Source: ZC4RG35 sp041747855
Lineage (GTDB): Bacteria; Actinomycetota; Acidimicrobiia; Spongiisociales; ZC4RG35
Reading direction: 5' to 3'
Assembly: GCA_041747855.1 (NCBI GenBank)
Contig: JBGTEJ010000055.1
Coordinates: 62,001-126,000, forward strand
Length of the DNA stretch: 64,000 nucleotides
The number at the start of each line of letters is the position of its first letter. The first letter of the stretch is position 1. The position numbers were made by a program, and so were the translations under genes. Below the pieces are notes generated by a model, which saw only the letters and a list, made by a program, of their open reading frames with translations, was not told where the DNA came from and ran no database searches. Below, piece by piece: positions 41,989 through 50,930 of the stretch.

Positions 41989-44085
41989 ATGAGATTGAAA
42001 CTGCCCGTCATCACTTTGGCCATCGGAGCGATGGTCCTCGCTACTTCGCTACCCGCGTCGTCCCAACCACGCGAGGTCTCCGCCCAGGACGGTGCAAGCG
42101 TCGGTGATCTCGAACGCTCACTGACTCCGCCATCCGAAATGATCACGGCTTCAACTGGTGATGTCACCATCTACGGCGGCGGATGGGGCCACGGCATTGG
42201 GATGTCGCAGTGGGGCGCACATGCGATGGCGATCGCCGGGAAGACCCACGAGGAGATCCTCCAGCACTTCTACACCGGTATCCAGTTCGGGGCTATAGCC
42301 CCGGTCGGCGCCATCCTCCAGCATGCAGACCCCGTCCGTATCGGCGTCGGCCCCAACCGGATCTCAGTGAGCTTCCAGCCGGTGAACGGGCCCGGAGAGC
42401 TCTGTCTTTACGAGATCATCCTCGCCGATCCGGAAGGTGAAGGCGGGGAGCCGCCGGAACCCGTCTGCCACACCGTCAACCCCGGGGAACAGTGGTTTCT
42501 CTATGGTCGCCATGCCACACCCAACCCTGGCGACAACTGCCTGGTGACCAAGGGTTCGACGACCATAGCTGAGCTCCAGGACTGCCGGGCGACGCTCGAA
42601 TGGGGGGACCAGCCGAATACCAGGATGACATTCCCCGCGATCGGAAGGACCTACGCAAGAGGCTCGATAGATTTCACGCCGACTCAAATAGGGGGTGTCC
42701 CGGGTTATCTCAATGTCAATGTCGTCACGACCATGGACGAGTATCTGTATGGTCTCGGCGAGGTCCCATCTAGCTGGCCGATGGAGGCCATGAAGGCGCA
42801 AGCCATTGCGGCCCGAAGCTTCGCGCTCTATCGGATCTGGTCTACTCGTAATCTCCTAGGCGGCGTATTGGCCGAATGCGATTGCCACCTGCGACCGACG
42901 ACCGTCGACCAGGCATACCAGGGATGGTTCACCAGCGGCATCACGGAAGGTTCATCATCTGGCCATCGGTGGCGTCAAGCGGTAGAGGAGACTTCGGGCA
43001 AGGCGATTTGGCACTCCCATCACGGTCCGACCAGGGCAGCCGAGGCGTACTACTTCTCATCTACGGGAGGCGCAACCGAGAACAACGAGGACCGCTGGGG
43101 TGGCAGCCCGTATCCTTACCTCAGATCGCGTCCTGACTCTGGTGCCACCTCTTGGAGCAAAGGCTTCTCTTTCGCGGGGTTCGCCTCCGCCCTCGGCTTC
43201 AGCACGGTTACCTGGGCAGAGATCACTGAGAGATACGAGTCGGGACGACCCAAGAACATCATCGTCCAAGGCATCAAGAACGGGTTACAGACCACACAGA
43301 ACTTCACGCCAGCGGCATTCCAGACTGCGCTGGGATTGACTTCCCAGACCGTCATCACGATCAACGGCCTTCTCCATCCTGAGGCCGACCGTGTCGTGCT
43401 CCATAACCCGGCGACCGGTCAGTGGTGGTACCGGAGTGAGAGTGGGAGCACAAGTGCCATCTACTACGGCGTTCCAGGCGACCTCGCCGTCCTGGGAGAT
43501 TGGGATTGCGACGGGATCGCCACCCCTGGGCTGTATCGGCAGTCCACCGGATACGTCTATCTCAGAAACTCGAACACCCCCGGATACGCGGACCTCCGCT
43601 ATTACTTTGGGATCCCGGGAGACATACCGGTCGTCGGCGACTTCAACGGGAACGGCTGTGACACCGTGTCCATATATCGACCATCGCAGTCTCGTTTCTA
43701 CATCACCAACCAATTGGGGTCTGACGACCAGGGGTTCGTGGCTGACTACGTCTTCGTCTACGGCAGCCCTGGAGACGTTCCATTCACCGGAGACTGGAAC
43801 GGTGATGGCATAGACACGCCCGGGCTGCGGAGGCCATCAGACGGCTTCGTCTATCTTCGCAACAGCAACACCTTTGGAGTGGCCGACCTCAGCTTTTTCT
43901 ATGGGGTCGCAGGCGACCATGTGTTCTCGGGTGACTGGAATGGGAGCGGTGTGGATGGACTGGGCCTTTTCCGCCCCTCGAACAACACCGTTTACCTCCG
44001 AAACACCCTGAGCACAGGCCCCGCCGATATGAGCTATCAGATGGGTAGTTCCAAACACAAACCGGTGGCCGGCTTCCACGATTAG
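41989..44085 (+). CDS. secreted SpoIID/LytB-domain protein with C-terminal blade-repeat module
   Basis: 698 residues. Signal peptide (MRLKLPVITLAIGAMVLATSLPASS). The SpoIID/LytB domain spans about 55-430, with 'GWGHGIGMSQWGAHAMAIAG' (about 64-83) and the catalytic-Glu-type motif 'YLYGLGEVPSSWPMEAMKAQAIAARSFAL' (about 250-278), followed by 'AYYFSSTGG'. SpoIID cuts stem-peptide-free glycan strands. Residues about 465-698 form the repeat module described separately. ATG at 41989 was chosen as the signal-peptide start over an upstream in-frame ATG. In the glycan region, so likely acts on the cell surface. Confidence 0.88.
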   Translation: MRLKLPVITLAIGAMVLATSLPASSQPREVSAQDGASVGDLERSLTPPSEMITASTGDVTIYGGGWGHGIGMSQWGAHAMAIAGKTHEEILQHFYTGIQFGAIAPVGAILQHADPVRIGVGPNRISVSFQPVNGPGELCLYEIILADPEGEGGEPPEPVCHTVNPGEQWFLYGRHATPNPGDNCLVTKGSTTIAELQDCRATLEWGDQPNTRMTFPAIGRTYARGSIDFTPTQIGGVPGYLNVNVVTTMDEYLYGLGEVPSSWPMEAMKAQAIAARSFALYRIWSTRNLLGGVLAECDCHLRPTTVDQAYQGWFTSGITEGSSSGHRWRQAVEETSGKAIWHSHHGPTRAAEAYYFSSTGGATENNEDRWGGSPYPYLRSRPDSGATSWSKGFSFAGFASALGFSTVTWAEITERYESGRPKNIIVQGIKNGLQTTQNFTPAAFQTALGLTSQTVITINGLLHPEADRVVLHNPATGQWWYRSESGSTSAIYYGVPGDLAVLGDWDCDGIATPGLYRQSTGYVYLRNSNTPGYADLRYYFGIPGDIPVVGDFNGNGCDTVSIYRPSQSRFYITNQLGSDDQGFVADYVFVYGSPGDVPFTGDWNGDGIDTPGLRRPSDGFVYLRNSNTFGVADLSFFYGVAGDHVFSGDWNGSGVDGLGLFRPSNNTVYLRNTLSTGPADMSYQMGSSKHKPVAGFHD
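43381..44082 (+). other. blade-repeat (five-bladed propeller-like) C-terminal module, copy A
   Basis: Four full repeats of about 46-52 residues with consensus [FY]YG.PGD.P..GDW[DN]GDG.DT.GLYRPS.G.VYLRNSN..G.ADL, flanked by a half-repeat at each end (VVLHNPATGQWWYR... and ...HKPVAGFHD) that together would make a fifth blade. Blade 1 has 'DWDCDG' and blade 2 'NGNGCDT'. Confidence 0.85.
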
Positions 44086-44144
44086 ACGCTAGGTAGCCCC
44101 ACGCCCAGGTCGGAGCGACAGGACTTTGGCTGTATGGTTGGGTC

Positions 44145-44777
44145 GTGGCACTGGGCAACCTGCTGAGAAGACTCCTTGGACCCCTTGCCGATCCCCTGAT
44201 ACGGCTCAATCGGCGACTCTTCATAGATCTGCGGTCCCTGGGCGAGATCCTCGGTCGGGGGCCGGAGCCTGACACCGTGCTCGAGATCGGATGTGGGGAT
44301 GGACACATGTGTGAAGTCTTGGGTGTGGTATTCCCTTCAGCTCAAATCAAAGGAATCGACATTGTCGAGAACCCTGGCTGGTTGTTCAAGGGCGACATCG
44401 ACCGGGTGGAGTTTCGCCGCGTTGAGGCAAGTGCGCTTGCGGCAGAGGGCGAGAGGTTCGATCTCGTCCTGATCAACGATGTTCTTCATCATGTGCCCCC
44501 CGAAAACCGGGGTCCCCTCCTGAGGGCGGCGTGGGATCTAACTGCTCGTGGAGGCAGAGTGACGGTGAAGGACTGGATCAGGTTCAACAATCTCGCGACA
44601 CTCGCTTCCTTCCTCTTCGAGCGCCTGGTAACAGGAGATCGCGTGGCCTACTTCCCAACTTTCGATTCACTGGTGACTCTGGTCACCTCGGAATGCGAGG
44701 GGGGAGAAGTCGTGGAACGTGGAACGGTCCCCCCACATAGGAACAATGGATTCTTAACACTCCTGAAGGCCCACTAG
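44145..44777 (+). CDS. class I SAM-dependent methyltransferase
   Basis: 210 residues. Rossmann SAM-binding motif I 'VLEIGCGDGHMCEVL' (about 45-59), motif II acidic 'KGIDIVENP' and motif IV 'FDLVLINDVLHHVPPE' (about 107-122) are typical of small-molecule or sugar/lipid methyltransferases. No signal peptide or TM helix. Start GTG at 44145. Lies in the glycan region between the SpoIID-like protein and a rhamnosyltransferase-like GT2, so it may methylate a sugar or glycan intermediate; the substrate is not visible. Confidence 0.88.
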   Translation: MALGNLLRRLLGPLADPLIRLNRRLFIDLRSLGEILGRGPEPDTVLEIGCGDGHMCEVLGVVFPSAQIKGIDIVENPGWLFKGDIDRVEFRRVEASALAAEGERFDLVLINDVLHHVPPENRGPLLRAAWDLTARGGRVTVKDWIRFNNLATLASFLFERLVTGDRVAYFPTFDSLVTLVTSECEGGEVVERGTVPPHRNNGFLTLLKAH

Positions 44778-44821
44778 AGGTTCCGTTGCGCCTGGAGTGC
44801 CAAGCCGTGAAAGAAGACCCC

Positions 44822-44863
44822 GGGGCAGGGATTCAAAAATGGGGTGTGTTTCCCGCCCCTTTC
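44822..44863 (+). terminator. hairpin after methyltransferase gene
   Basis: GGGGCAGGGA (44822-44831) pairs with TTCCCGCCCC (44849-44858), one mismatch and one G-T pair, with a 17-base loop and TTTC-rich tail. Plausible intrinsic terminator 15-20 bases before the next gene start. Confidence 0.45.
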
Positions 44864-44877
44864 TACTGTGAAACGCC

Positions 44878-45936
44878 ATGACACAGGTCAGCGTGATAAT
44901 CGTCACACACAACTCGGCGGAGTTGTTGGCCCCGGTTCTCGATGCCCTCTATTCCGACCCGGACGGGCCCAGCGAGGTCATCGTCGTCGACAGCGCTTCC
45001 GAGGACGGGACCATAGAGATGTTAAGAGATAGGTCCCTAAACCTTGTCCAATGCGAGACAAACATAGGCTTCGCCGCTGGCTGCCATATGGGGGTTGATG
45101 TCTCCACTCATGAGGTCGTCGTCTTCCTCGGGCATGACACAACACCCGAGCCAGGATGGCTGAGAAGCCTCGTTGCAGCCCTCGACGACCGCGAGGTCGG
45201 AGTGTCGGTATGCACCTTGGAGGCGGCCGACCAACCCGGGTCGTTCAACACATCCGGTGGCCGACTCACCTATTTCGGAATCGCCTGGATGAGTGATCAG
45301 GGAATGGCGATACCGGAACGCGAGGAGGGGCTGATCGACATCGCCTTTCCCCAAGGGGGGGCCATGGCGATGAGAAAGGAAACCTGGTTGCAGTTCGAGG
45401 GCTTCCGTCCCGAGTTCTTCATGTACAACGAGGATGTCGATCTGGGTTGGAGGTTGCGACTCGCCGGACTGCGAGTTGTGAGGGTCCCCCAGTCCCGAGT
45501 TCGACACAACTTTGACTTCCACCGCACGCCCCGCAAGATGTTCTACATGGAGCGGAATCGCTGGCTGATACTGCTCTCCAACTACCGGAGAAGCACCCTC
45601 TCGGTTCTTGCCCCCGCCCTGTTCATTGTCGAGCTCGGAGCAACTGTGGTCTCGTTGCGCGATGGATGGTGGAGGGACAAGTTCGAGGCGTGGAGAGTGG
45701 TGGCCCGATCTGGAGATCTGATCCGGAGCGGCCGGAGGCTCACTCAATCGAACAGGCTACTCGGTGACGCCGACATCATTGCTTCGATGGACTACCGACT
45801 AACCGACATAAGCCAGGTGAAGAAGCCGGTGTTGACTGCGGCCGCCGATGTTGTGTTGGGTATCTGGCAGACGGCTGCGATCCGGCTCATCCGGCAATTG
45901 GATCGAAGAGGCCGTTCGACCCAACGATCCCACTAG
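44878..45936 (+). CDS. family 2 glycosyltransferase (rhamnosyltransferase-like)
   Basis: 352 residues. GT2 GT-A domain: 'VIIVTHNSAELLAPVLDAL', 'VIVVDSASEDGTIEML', 'NIGFAAGCHMGVDVS', acidic 'FLGHDTTPEPGWL', and the catalytic 'FFMYNEDVDLGWRLRLAG' (about 180-197). This N-GF[AG]-G and ED..LGWR pattern is typical of rhamnosyl or mannosyl transferases (WbbL-like). A C-terminal hydrophobic stretch (about 245-265) may attach it to the membrane. ATG at 44878. Likely adds a sugar to the polysaccharide repeat unit. Confidence 0.9.
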   Translation: MTQVSVIIVTHNSAELLAPVLDALYSDPDGPSEVIVVDSASEDGTIEMLRDRSLNLVQCETNIGFAAGCHMGVDVSTHEVVVFLGHDTTPEPGWLRSLVAALDDREVGVSVCTLEAADQPGSFNTSGGRLTYFGIAWMSDQGMAIPEREEGLIDIAFPQGGAMAMRKETWLQFEGFRPEFFMYNEDVDLGWRLRLAGLRVVRVPQSRVRHNFDFHRTPRKMFYMERNRWLILLSNYRRSTLSVLAPALFIVELGATVVSLRDGWWRDKFEAWRVVARSGDLIRSGRRLTQSNRLLGDADIIASMDYRLTDISQVKKPVLTAAADVVLGIWQTAAIRLIRQLDRRGRSTQRSH

Positions 45937-45989
45937 CCGGCCCTCACCCGGGCAACTACGCTGCACCCAGAGGGCGATCAGGGGGACTC

Positions 45990-48900
45990 TTGGCGAAGCT
46001 GGGAAAGCGTCGTCGCAGGCTGGGGGCCGCGACAACGGTATTGGTGACATGCATGTGGCTGGGAGCGCTGTCGGTCAACGCCGCCCCAACCGGCTTCGTC
46101 GAGGAAGTGGTCGGACCGACACTCAACAATCCGGTCAATGTCGAGTTCGCTCCCGACGGCAGGGTCTTTGTCTTGGAGAAGTCGGGAAGGATCAAGACAT
46201 GGCCCACCTTTGCGGACTTCGAGTCGAGTGTCGGCGAGACGCTATTCACTGACCTAAACCACAACGTGCACGACTTCTGGGACCGCGGGGCGCTGGGTCT
46301 TGCCCTCCACCCCTCCTACCCGTCACAACCCTACGTCTACGTGCTCTACACATACGACGCGGTGATCGGCGGGAGCGCCCCGACCTATGGGAATTCATGT
46401 CCCAATTCGACACCTCCATCGAACGGCACCGGCGGAGACGGCTGCATCGTGTCGGGTCGGTTGTCGAGGCTCACCGCCGACACCACCGCCGGAACAATGG
46501 TCGGCGCCGAACTGGTTCTGATCGAGGACTGGTGCCAGCAGTTCCCGAGCCACTCGATCGGGGATCTCGAGTTTGGTCCCGACGGGGCCCTGTACGCATC
46601 GGCAGGAGACGGGGCGGCCTTCCACTTCACGGATCACGGACAACTAAACAACCCCTGCGGCGACCCTCCTTCTCCGGCCGGCGTGGCGCTGGCACCTCCG
46701 ACCGCAGAGGGTGGGGCACTCCGGTCCCAATCTCCGAGAGGCTCGGGTAGCACGCTCGATGGGACCGTGATAAGGGTCGACCCGATGACGGGAGAGGCCT
46801 TCCCGGGCAACCCATGGTTCGCCGATCCTGACCCCAATCGCAGTCGGGTCGTGGCCTACGGCCTGAGGAACCCATTCCGCTTCACGATCCGTCCCGGCAC
46901 CCACCAACTGTTCGTTGGCGATGTGGGTGCGGGTGGCTGGGAAGAGGTCAACCACATACCCAATCCTCTGGGAGGGGTACGAAACTTTGGCTGGCCGTGC
47001 TACGAGGGTGGACTGTCGTCAGGCAACCCTGTGTCGCTGCGTCAGGCCGGGTTCGACGGCCAGGACCTGAACCTGTGCGAGACCCTGTATTCGGCCGGCC
47101 CATCGGCGGTCTCAGCGCCGTACTGGGCCTACCGCCACGGACAGGCCATGACGCCCGGAAACGTCTGCCCAACCGGCGGTGGCGGAGGGGGCGGTTCCTC
47201 GATCGCCGGATTGGCCTTCTACACGGGGGGCGGTTACCCGGGTTCCTACAACGGCGCCCTGTTCGGGGCCGACTACAGCAGACGTTGTATCTGGGTTATG
47301 TTCCCCGACGAGGGCGGGAATCCCGACCCCTCCACTATCCAGCAGTTCCATCAGACCTCGGGCAACGGCCCGGTCAATCTCACCATGGGTCCGGACGGCA
47401 ACATGTACTACGCCATGTTCGGTTCCAGTGGGAACATCAGACGGTTCCGGTTCGTTGGCACCAACAATCCCCCGGTTGCGGTGATCGAAGCTTCCCCCGA
47501 CTCCGGAACGGCTCCGCTCGAAGTGAGCTTCGACGCCACGGGATCCTCCGACCCCGATCAGGACGAGATCGTCTTGTACGCGTGGGACCTCGACGGTGAC
47601 GGGCAGTTTGACGACTCGTCTGATCCGACTGTGGTGCACACATTCGGCGTGGGCTCCCATACCGTGCGGCTACGGGTGACGGATGCCCGCGGGGAGTCCG
47701 GGACGGCTCAGATCGTGATCAGCGCCTCGAATACCGCTCCGGTGCCCGTTATCGACACTCCCGGGTTCGGCACCCAGTGGGTCGTGGGACAGCAGATCTC
47801 CTTCTCCGGTCATGCCACTGACGAGCAGCAAGGAATCCTCCCGCCTGGTTCGCTGATTTGGACATTGATCCTCCATCACTGCGAGGGCGGCCACGGATGC
47901 CACCAACATCAGATCCAAACGTTCCCGGGTGTGGCATCGGGATCGTTCAACGCGCCCGACCACGGGTATCCGTCCTGGTTGGAGCTCCGGTTGACCGCAA
48001 CCGATGAACACGGTCTCCAGGTCACCGAGACGCTCGAACTACACCCGTTGACGGTCGACCTGACTTTCACAACAGCCCCGATCACGGGGCTCGATCTCGT
48101 TGTATACGGGACGACCCGGACCTCTCCCTACACCGCGACATTCATCGTCGGCTCGTCCGTGAGCGTCTCAGCGTTGGCGCCACAAGACGCGGAGGAAACC
48201 TGGAATTGGGGCTTCACGGAATGGTCCAATCTGGGCGGCCAGTCACACACCATCACCGCCCCCGCAAACGACACCACATACACCGCCAGTTATCACCAGC
48301 AGCTGAAACCCGGATACGGCGACAGCTTCGGAATGGTCCAGACCACGACCGGGCGTTGGTTTCTCTATGACCCTGATACGACCGATACGACCAGCTTCTA
48401 CTTCGGGATCCCCGGCGACACCCCATTGATGGGAGACTGGGACTGCGACGGAGTGGACACACCCGGGGCATATCGGGAATCGGCCGCCTATGTCTACCTG
48501 CGCAACTCAAACAGCACGGGCATAGGCGACCTGGCCTACTTCTTCGGAATACCGGGTGACATCCCGGTGGCAGGGGACTTCAACGGTGACGGTTGCGACA
48601 CCGTCTCGATCTACCGGCCTTCGGAGTCGAAGTTCTACATCACCAACCAGCTCGGATCGAGTGATCAGGGCTTCGTCGCCGAGTACTCCTTCTACTTTGG
48701 GATTCCAGGCGACCGGCCCTTCACCGGGGATTTCAATGGAGACGGACAGACCGACGTCGGACTTCACAGGGTGACCACGGGTCTGGTCTATTACCGATTC
48801 ACCCTGGACACCGGCATCGCAGACTCCACCCTCTACTGGGGAGCCCCCGGCGACGCAATCATCGCCGGGAGATGGGCAGTCAGCGGTGTCCCTGGCGAGG

Positions 48901-49058
48901 ACACGCTTGGACTCTTCCGGCCTGCAAGTTCGACTGTCTACCTGCGGTTCGAAAATTCCCAGGGGTTCGCCGACTTCAGTATCGCCTACGGGTCCCCGCA
49001 AATGAGGCCGGTCGCCGGCCGATTTGGCGTGCTACCGGGGAACTCGGAGGCTCCCTGA
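45990..49058 (+). CDS. secreted PQQ-type sugar dehydrogenase with PKD and blade-repeat modules
   Basis: 1022 residues. Signal peptide (about 1-31, RRRLGAATTVLVTCMWLGALSVNA). Glucose/sorbosone dehydrogenase-like beta-propeller at about 35-485: 'NNPVNVEFAPDGRVFVLEKSGRIK', 'LGLALHPSYP', 'DLEFGPDGALYASAGDG', 'VAYGLRNPFRFTIRPGTHQLFVGDVG', 'NFGWPCYEG'. PKD domain at about 492-580 ('PLEVSFDATGSSDPDQDEIVLYAWDLDGDG'), two further beta domains (about 582-765) and the blade-repeat module (about 776-1017). Start is TTG at 45990, with GGGGGA 4 bases upstream. Probably oxidises a surface or environmental sugar; PQQ genes are not in the window. Confidence 0.85.
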   Translation: MAKLGKRRRRLGAATTVLVTCMWLGALSVNAAPTGFVEEVVGPTLNNPVNVEFAPDGRVFVLEKSGRIKTWPTFADFESSVGETLFTDLNHNVHDFWDRGALGLALHPSYPSQPYVYVLYTYDAVIGGSAPTYGNSCPNSTPPSNGTGGDGCIVSGRLSRLTADTTAGTMVGAELVLIEDWCQQFPSHSIGDLEFGPDGALYASAGDGAAFHFTDHGQLNNPCGDPPSPAGVALAPPTAEGGALRSQSPRGSGSTLDGTVIRVDPMTGEAFPGNPWFADPDPNRSRVVAYGLRNPFRFTIRPGTHQLFVGDVGAGGWEEVNHIPNPLGGVRNFGWPCYEGGLSSGNPVSLRQAGFDGQDLNLCETLYSAGPSAVSAPYWAYRHGQAMTPGNVCPTGGGGGGGSSIAGLAFYTGGGYPGSYNGALFGADYSRRCIWVMFPDEGGNPDPSTIQQFHQTSGNGPVNLTMGPDGNMYYAMFGSSGNIRRFRFVGTNNPPVAVIEASPDSGTAPLEVSFDATGSSDPDQDEIVLYAWDLDGDGQFDDSSDPTVVHTFGVGSHTVRLRVTDARGESGTAQIVISASNTAPVPVIDTPGFGTQWVVGQQISFSGHATDEQQGILPPGSLIWTLILHHCEGGHGCHQHQIQTFPGVASGSFNAPDHGYPSWLELRLTATDEHGLQVTETLELHPLTVDLTFTTAPITGLDLVVYGTTRTSPYTATFIVGSSVSVSALAPQDAEETWNWGFTEWSNLGGQSHTITAPANDTTYTASYHQQLKPGYGDSFGMVQTTTGRWFLYDPDTTDTTSFYFGIPGDTPLMGDWDCDGVDTPGAYRESAAYVYLRNSNSTGIGDLAYFFGIPGDIPVAGDFNGDGCDTVSIYRPSESKFYITNQLGSSDQGFVAEYSFYFGIPGDRPFTGDFNGDGQTDVGLHRVTTGLVYYRFTLDTGIADSTLYWGAPGDAIIAGRWAVSGVPGEDTLGLFRPASSTVYLRFENSQGFADFSIAYGSPQMRPVAGRFGVLPGNSEAP
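48315..49040 (+). other. blade-repeat (five-bladed propeller-like) C-terminal module, copy B
   Basis: Same four-plus-split-one architecture as copy A. Blade 1 has 'GDWDCDGVDT', blade 2 'GDFNGDGCDTVSIYRPS' plus the long 'TNQLGSSDQGFVAEY' insertion, blade 4 has the degenerate 'GRWAVSGVPGEDTLGLFRP', and the terminal half-blade is 'RPVAGRFG'. Confidence 0.85.
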
Positions 49059-49141
49059 CCCGGAAGTGTGGAGAAGGGCACTCGCTTCATCTCAGTCCGG
49101 ACCGTTCAATCTTCTGGAAACAGCGTTGGCCTCTTGGCCCC

Positions 49142-50890
49142 TCAAGGGCGGATCGAGACGACACCGGATTGCGGTCCGACGTACACCTGCGAGTGCGCTT
49201 CTCCAGTGGAGTGACTGTTGCGCACGTACCACATCCCAGTCGACGGCCGATAAACCCCCACCGTGTCGCGCCCATTCCCGTTCCAGTCGCCAACCAGTAG
49301 GACATCGCCAGGAATCCCATAGAAGAACTCGAAGTCAGCAAAACCGCCAGTGTTCGTGTTGCGGAAATAAACGAATCCAGACGACTCTCGATGCAACCCC
49401 ACAGTGTCCACACCGTCTCCGTCAAAGTCACCTACGAACGGCTTGTCCCCTGGCAAGCCGAAGTAGAAAGAGCGCTCAGCGACAAAGTATCCGCCATTCG
49501 ACCCCAAGGTATCGGATAGGTAGAACCTGCCTTCCGAAGGCCTGTAAATCCCGACAGTGTCGCACCCATTGCCGTTGAAATCCCCAGCCACTGGGACGTC
49601 ACCCGGGATTCCGAAGAAGAAGGTGATGTTGGCGTTCCCCTGGGAATTGGAATTGCGCAGGTAGACGTAGCCCGTTGACCGCCGGTAAAGTCCCAGGGTT
49701 TCCACCCCGTCGCAATCCCAATCCCCCGAGATCGGAACATCCCCACCAAGACCGTAGAAAAAGGTATGGGATGCCTCAGCAGCGGTAGCGTACGTCAAGA
49801 TCTTGAACAGACCGTTAGAAGCCTGGAGGGCGACAGTGTCACAGTCTTCGCCGGAAGGACAGACATTCACTCCTGGGGTGACTCCCAAAGTCAACGACCC
49901 AGGCTGAAACCAGGTAGTGAGAGGGAACTGGTAGGCGGTCGATGCCTGGAGCATCCCGTCCCGCCAGCCAGCGTTCACGGTGTTGGGAACCCAGACCCGC
50001 CAGTCAGTCTCGTTGGGTTCCCTACTCTTGTTGAAGTTGAAGTAGATGAGAGCGACCACGTGGGGATGTGAAGCCGCCCAGCTGAACATATCTCTGATCC
50101 ACTGGGACTTGGTTGCAGAAGGCCAGGCACCAGCCTGGGCAATGACCAGGGGCTTGGTTGGGTAGGCGGCGGCAAGACCATCGATGATTCCACCCATGAC
50201 CTGGTAGACATTGGCTCCATCCGCCCACCGGTAAGCAGAGATCCCGATCACGTCGACATAGCCGTCACCGGGGTAGTAGTCGGCGATGGAACCGCAACCG
50301 GGGGTCGTCCAACCATTGGGTGCGAATGCGAACCGCACCCGGGTCTCGTCGATACCGCGGTTCCTCACCAGGTTGAAGATCCGCCGATAAGCGTTCTGGA
50401 AGTGAGTCGGGCTACACCCATAGGTGACCCAGTCCCCATTCATCTCTTGAAGTGGCGCCAACACGAGGGACCGGCCACCACCCAGGTTCAGGTAGAGCTG
50501 GAGATGGTCGATCCACCGGTTGATGTCAGCATCGCTGTTCCCTGCCGCGATCTGTGCGGCAGTGCCCGGTACGTGCAAGTTTACGAAAGGGGTAGCTTTT
50601 CCCTTCCAGATCTCGTCGATACGCTCCCGGGTGTTCGACCACTGACCTGACAACGCCGGCCCAGGATCATTCATCACCGAGGCGAACGTGCCTCCGAACG
50701 TGACTCTCTTACCTGTTGCCGTGGCCAATGCGTCGAGATCACCACCGGCGTGGAAATTGTCCGAGTAGAAGCCTCCGTGGACACTCCCCTGCCCGGGAAT
50801 GGTGGCGGCCTGGGCTGGCGAGGGGGCGGGCAAAAAACCGGCACTCAAGAGCACGGCGAATACCGCCACAATGGCAACCGGACGACGCAT
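49142..50890 (-). CDS. secreted GH26-like glycosidase domain with C-terminal blade-repeat module
   Basis: 582 residues. Signal peptide (MRRPVAIVAVFAVLLSAGFLPAPSPAQA). A TIM-barrel GH26-like domain at about 35-330: 'GVHGGFYSDNF'-type N-terminus, acid/base Glu149 in 'APLQEMNGDWVTYG', and 'VRFAFAPNGWTTPGCG'. At the expected nucleophile, after strand 7 ('KPLVIAQAGAWPS'), Gln252 replaces Glu; the 103-residue spacing matches the 108 seen in characterised GH26 mannanases. The repeat module is at about 343-582. ATG at 50890. Convergent with the PQQ dehydrogenase, upstream of the O-antigen ligase. May bind rather than hydrolyse a glycan. Confidence 0.82.
   Translation of the reverse strand: MRRPVAIVAVFAVLLSAGFLPAPSPAQAATIPGQGSVHGGFYSDNFHAGGDLDALATATGKRVTFGGTFASVMNDPGPALSGQWSNTRERIDEIWKGKATPFVNLHVPGTAAQIAAGNSDADINRWIDHLQLYLNLGGGRSLVLAPLQEMNGDWVTYGCSPTHFQNAYRRIFNLVRNRGIDETRVRFAFAPNGWTTPGCGSIADYYPGDGYVDVIGISAYRWADGANVYQVMGGIIDGLAAAYPTKPLVIAQAGAWPSATKSQWIRDMFSWAASHPHVVALIYFNFNKSREPNETDWRVWVPNTVNAGWRDGMLQASTAYQFPLTTWFQPGSLTLGVTPGVNVCPSGEDCDTVALQASNGLFKILTYATAAEASHTFFYGLGGDVPISGDWDCDGVETLGLYRRSTGYVYLRNSNSQGNANITFFFGIPGDVPVAGDFNGNGCDTVGIYRPSEGRFYLSDTLGSNGGYFVAERSFYFGLPGDKPFVGDFDGDGVDTVGLHRESSGFVYFRNTNTGGFADFEFFYGIPGDVLLVGDWNGNGRDTVGVYRPSTGMWYVRNSHSTGEAHSQVYVGPQSGVVSIRP
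49145..49860 (-). other. blade-repeat (five-bladed propeller-like) C-terminal module, copy C
   Basis: Third copy, on the minus strand. Blade 1 'GDWDCDGVETLGLYRRS', blade 2 'GDFNGNGCDTVGIYRPSEGRFYLSDTLGSNGGYFVAE', blades 3 and 4 with clean Ca-binding-like 'GDFDGDGVDT' and 'GDWNGNGRDT'. An additional Cys pair (CPSGEDC) precedes the first half-blade. Confidence 0.85.
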
Positions 50891-50930
50891 ACAGCTTCTA
50901 TCGACCGCATCGGGGGGGGTCTTGAGAGTG

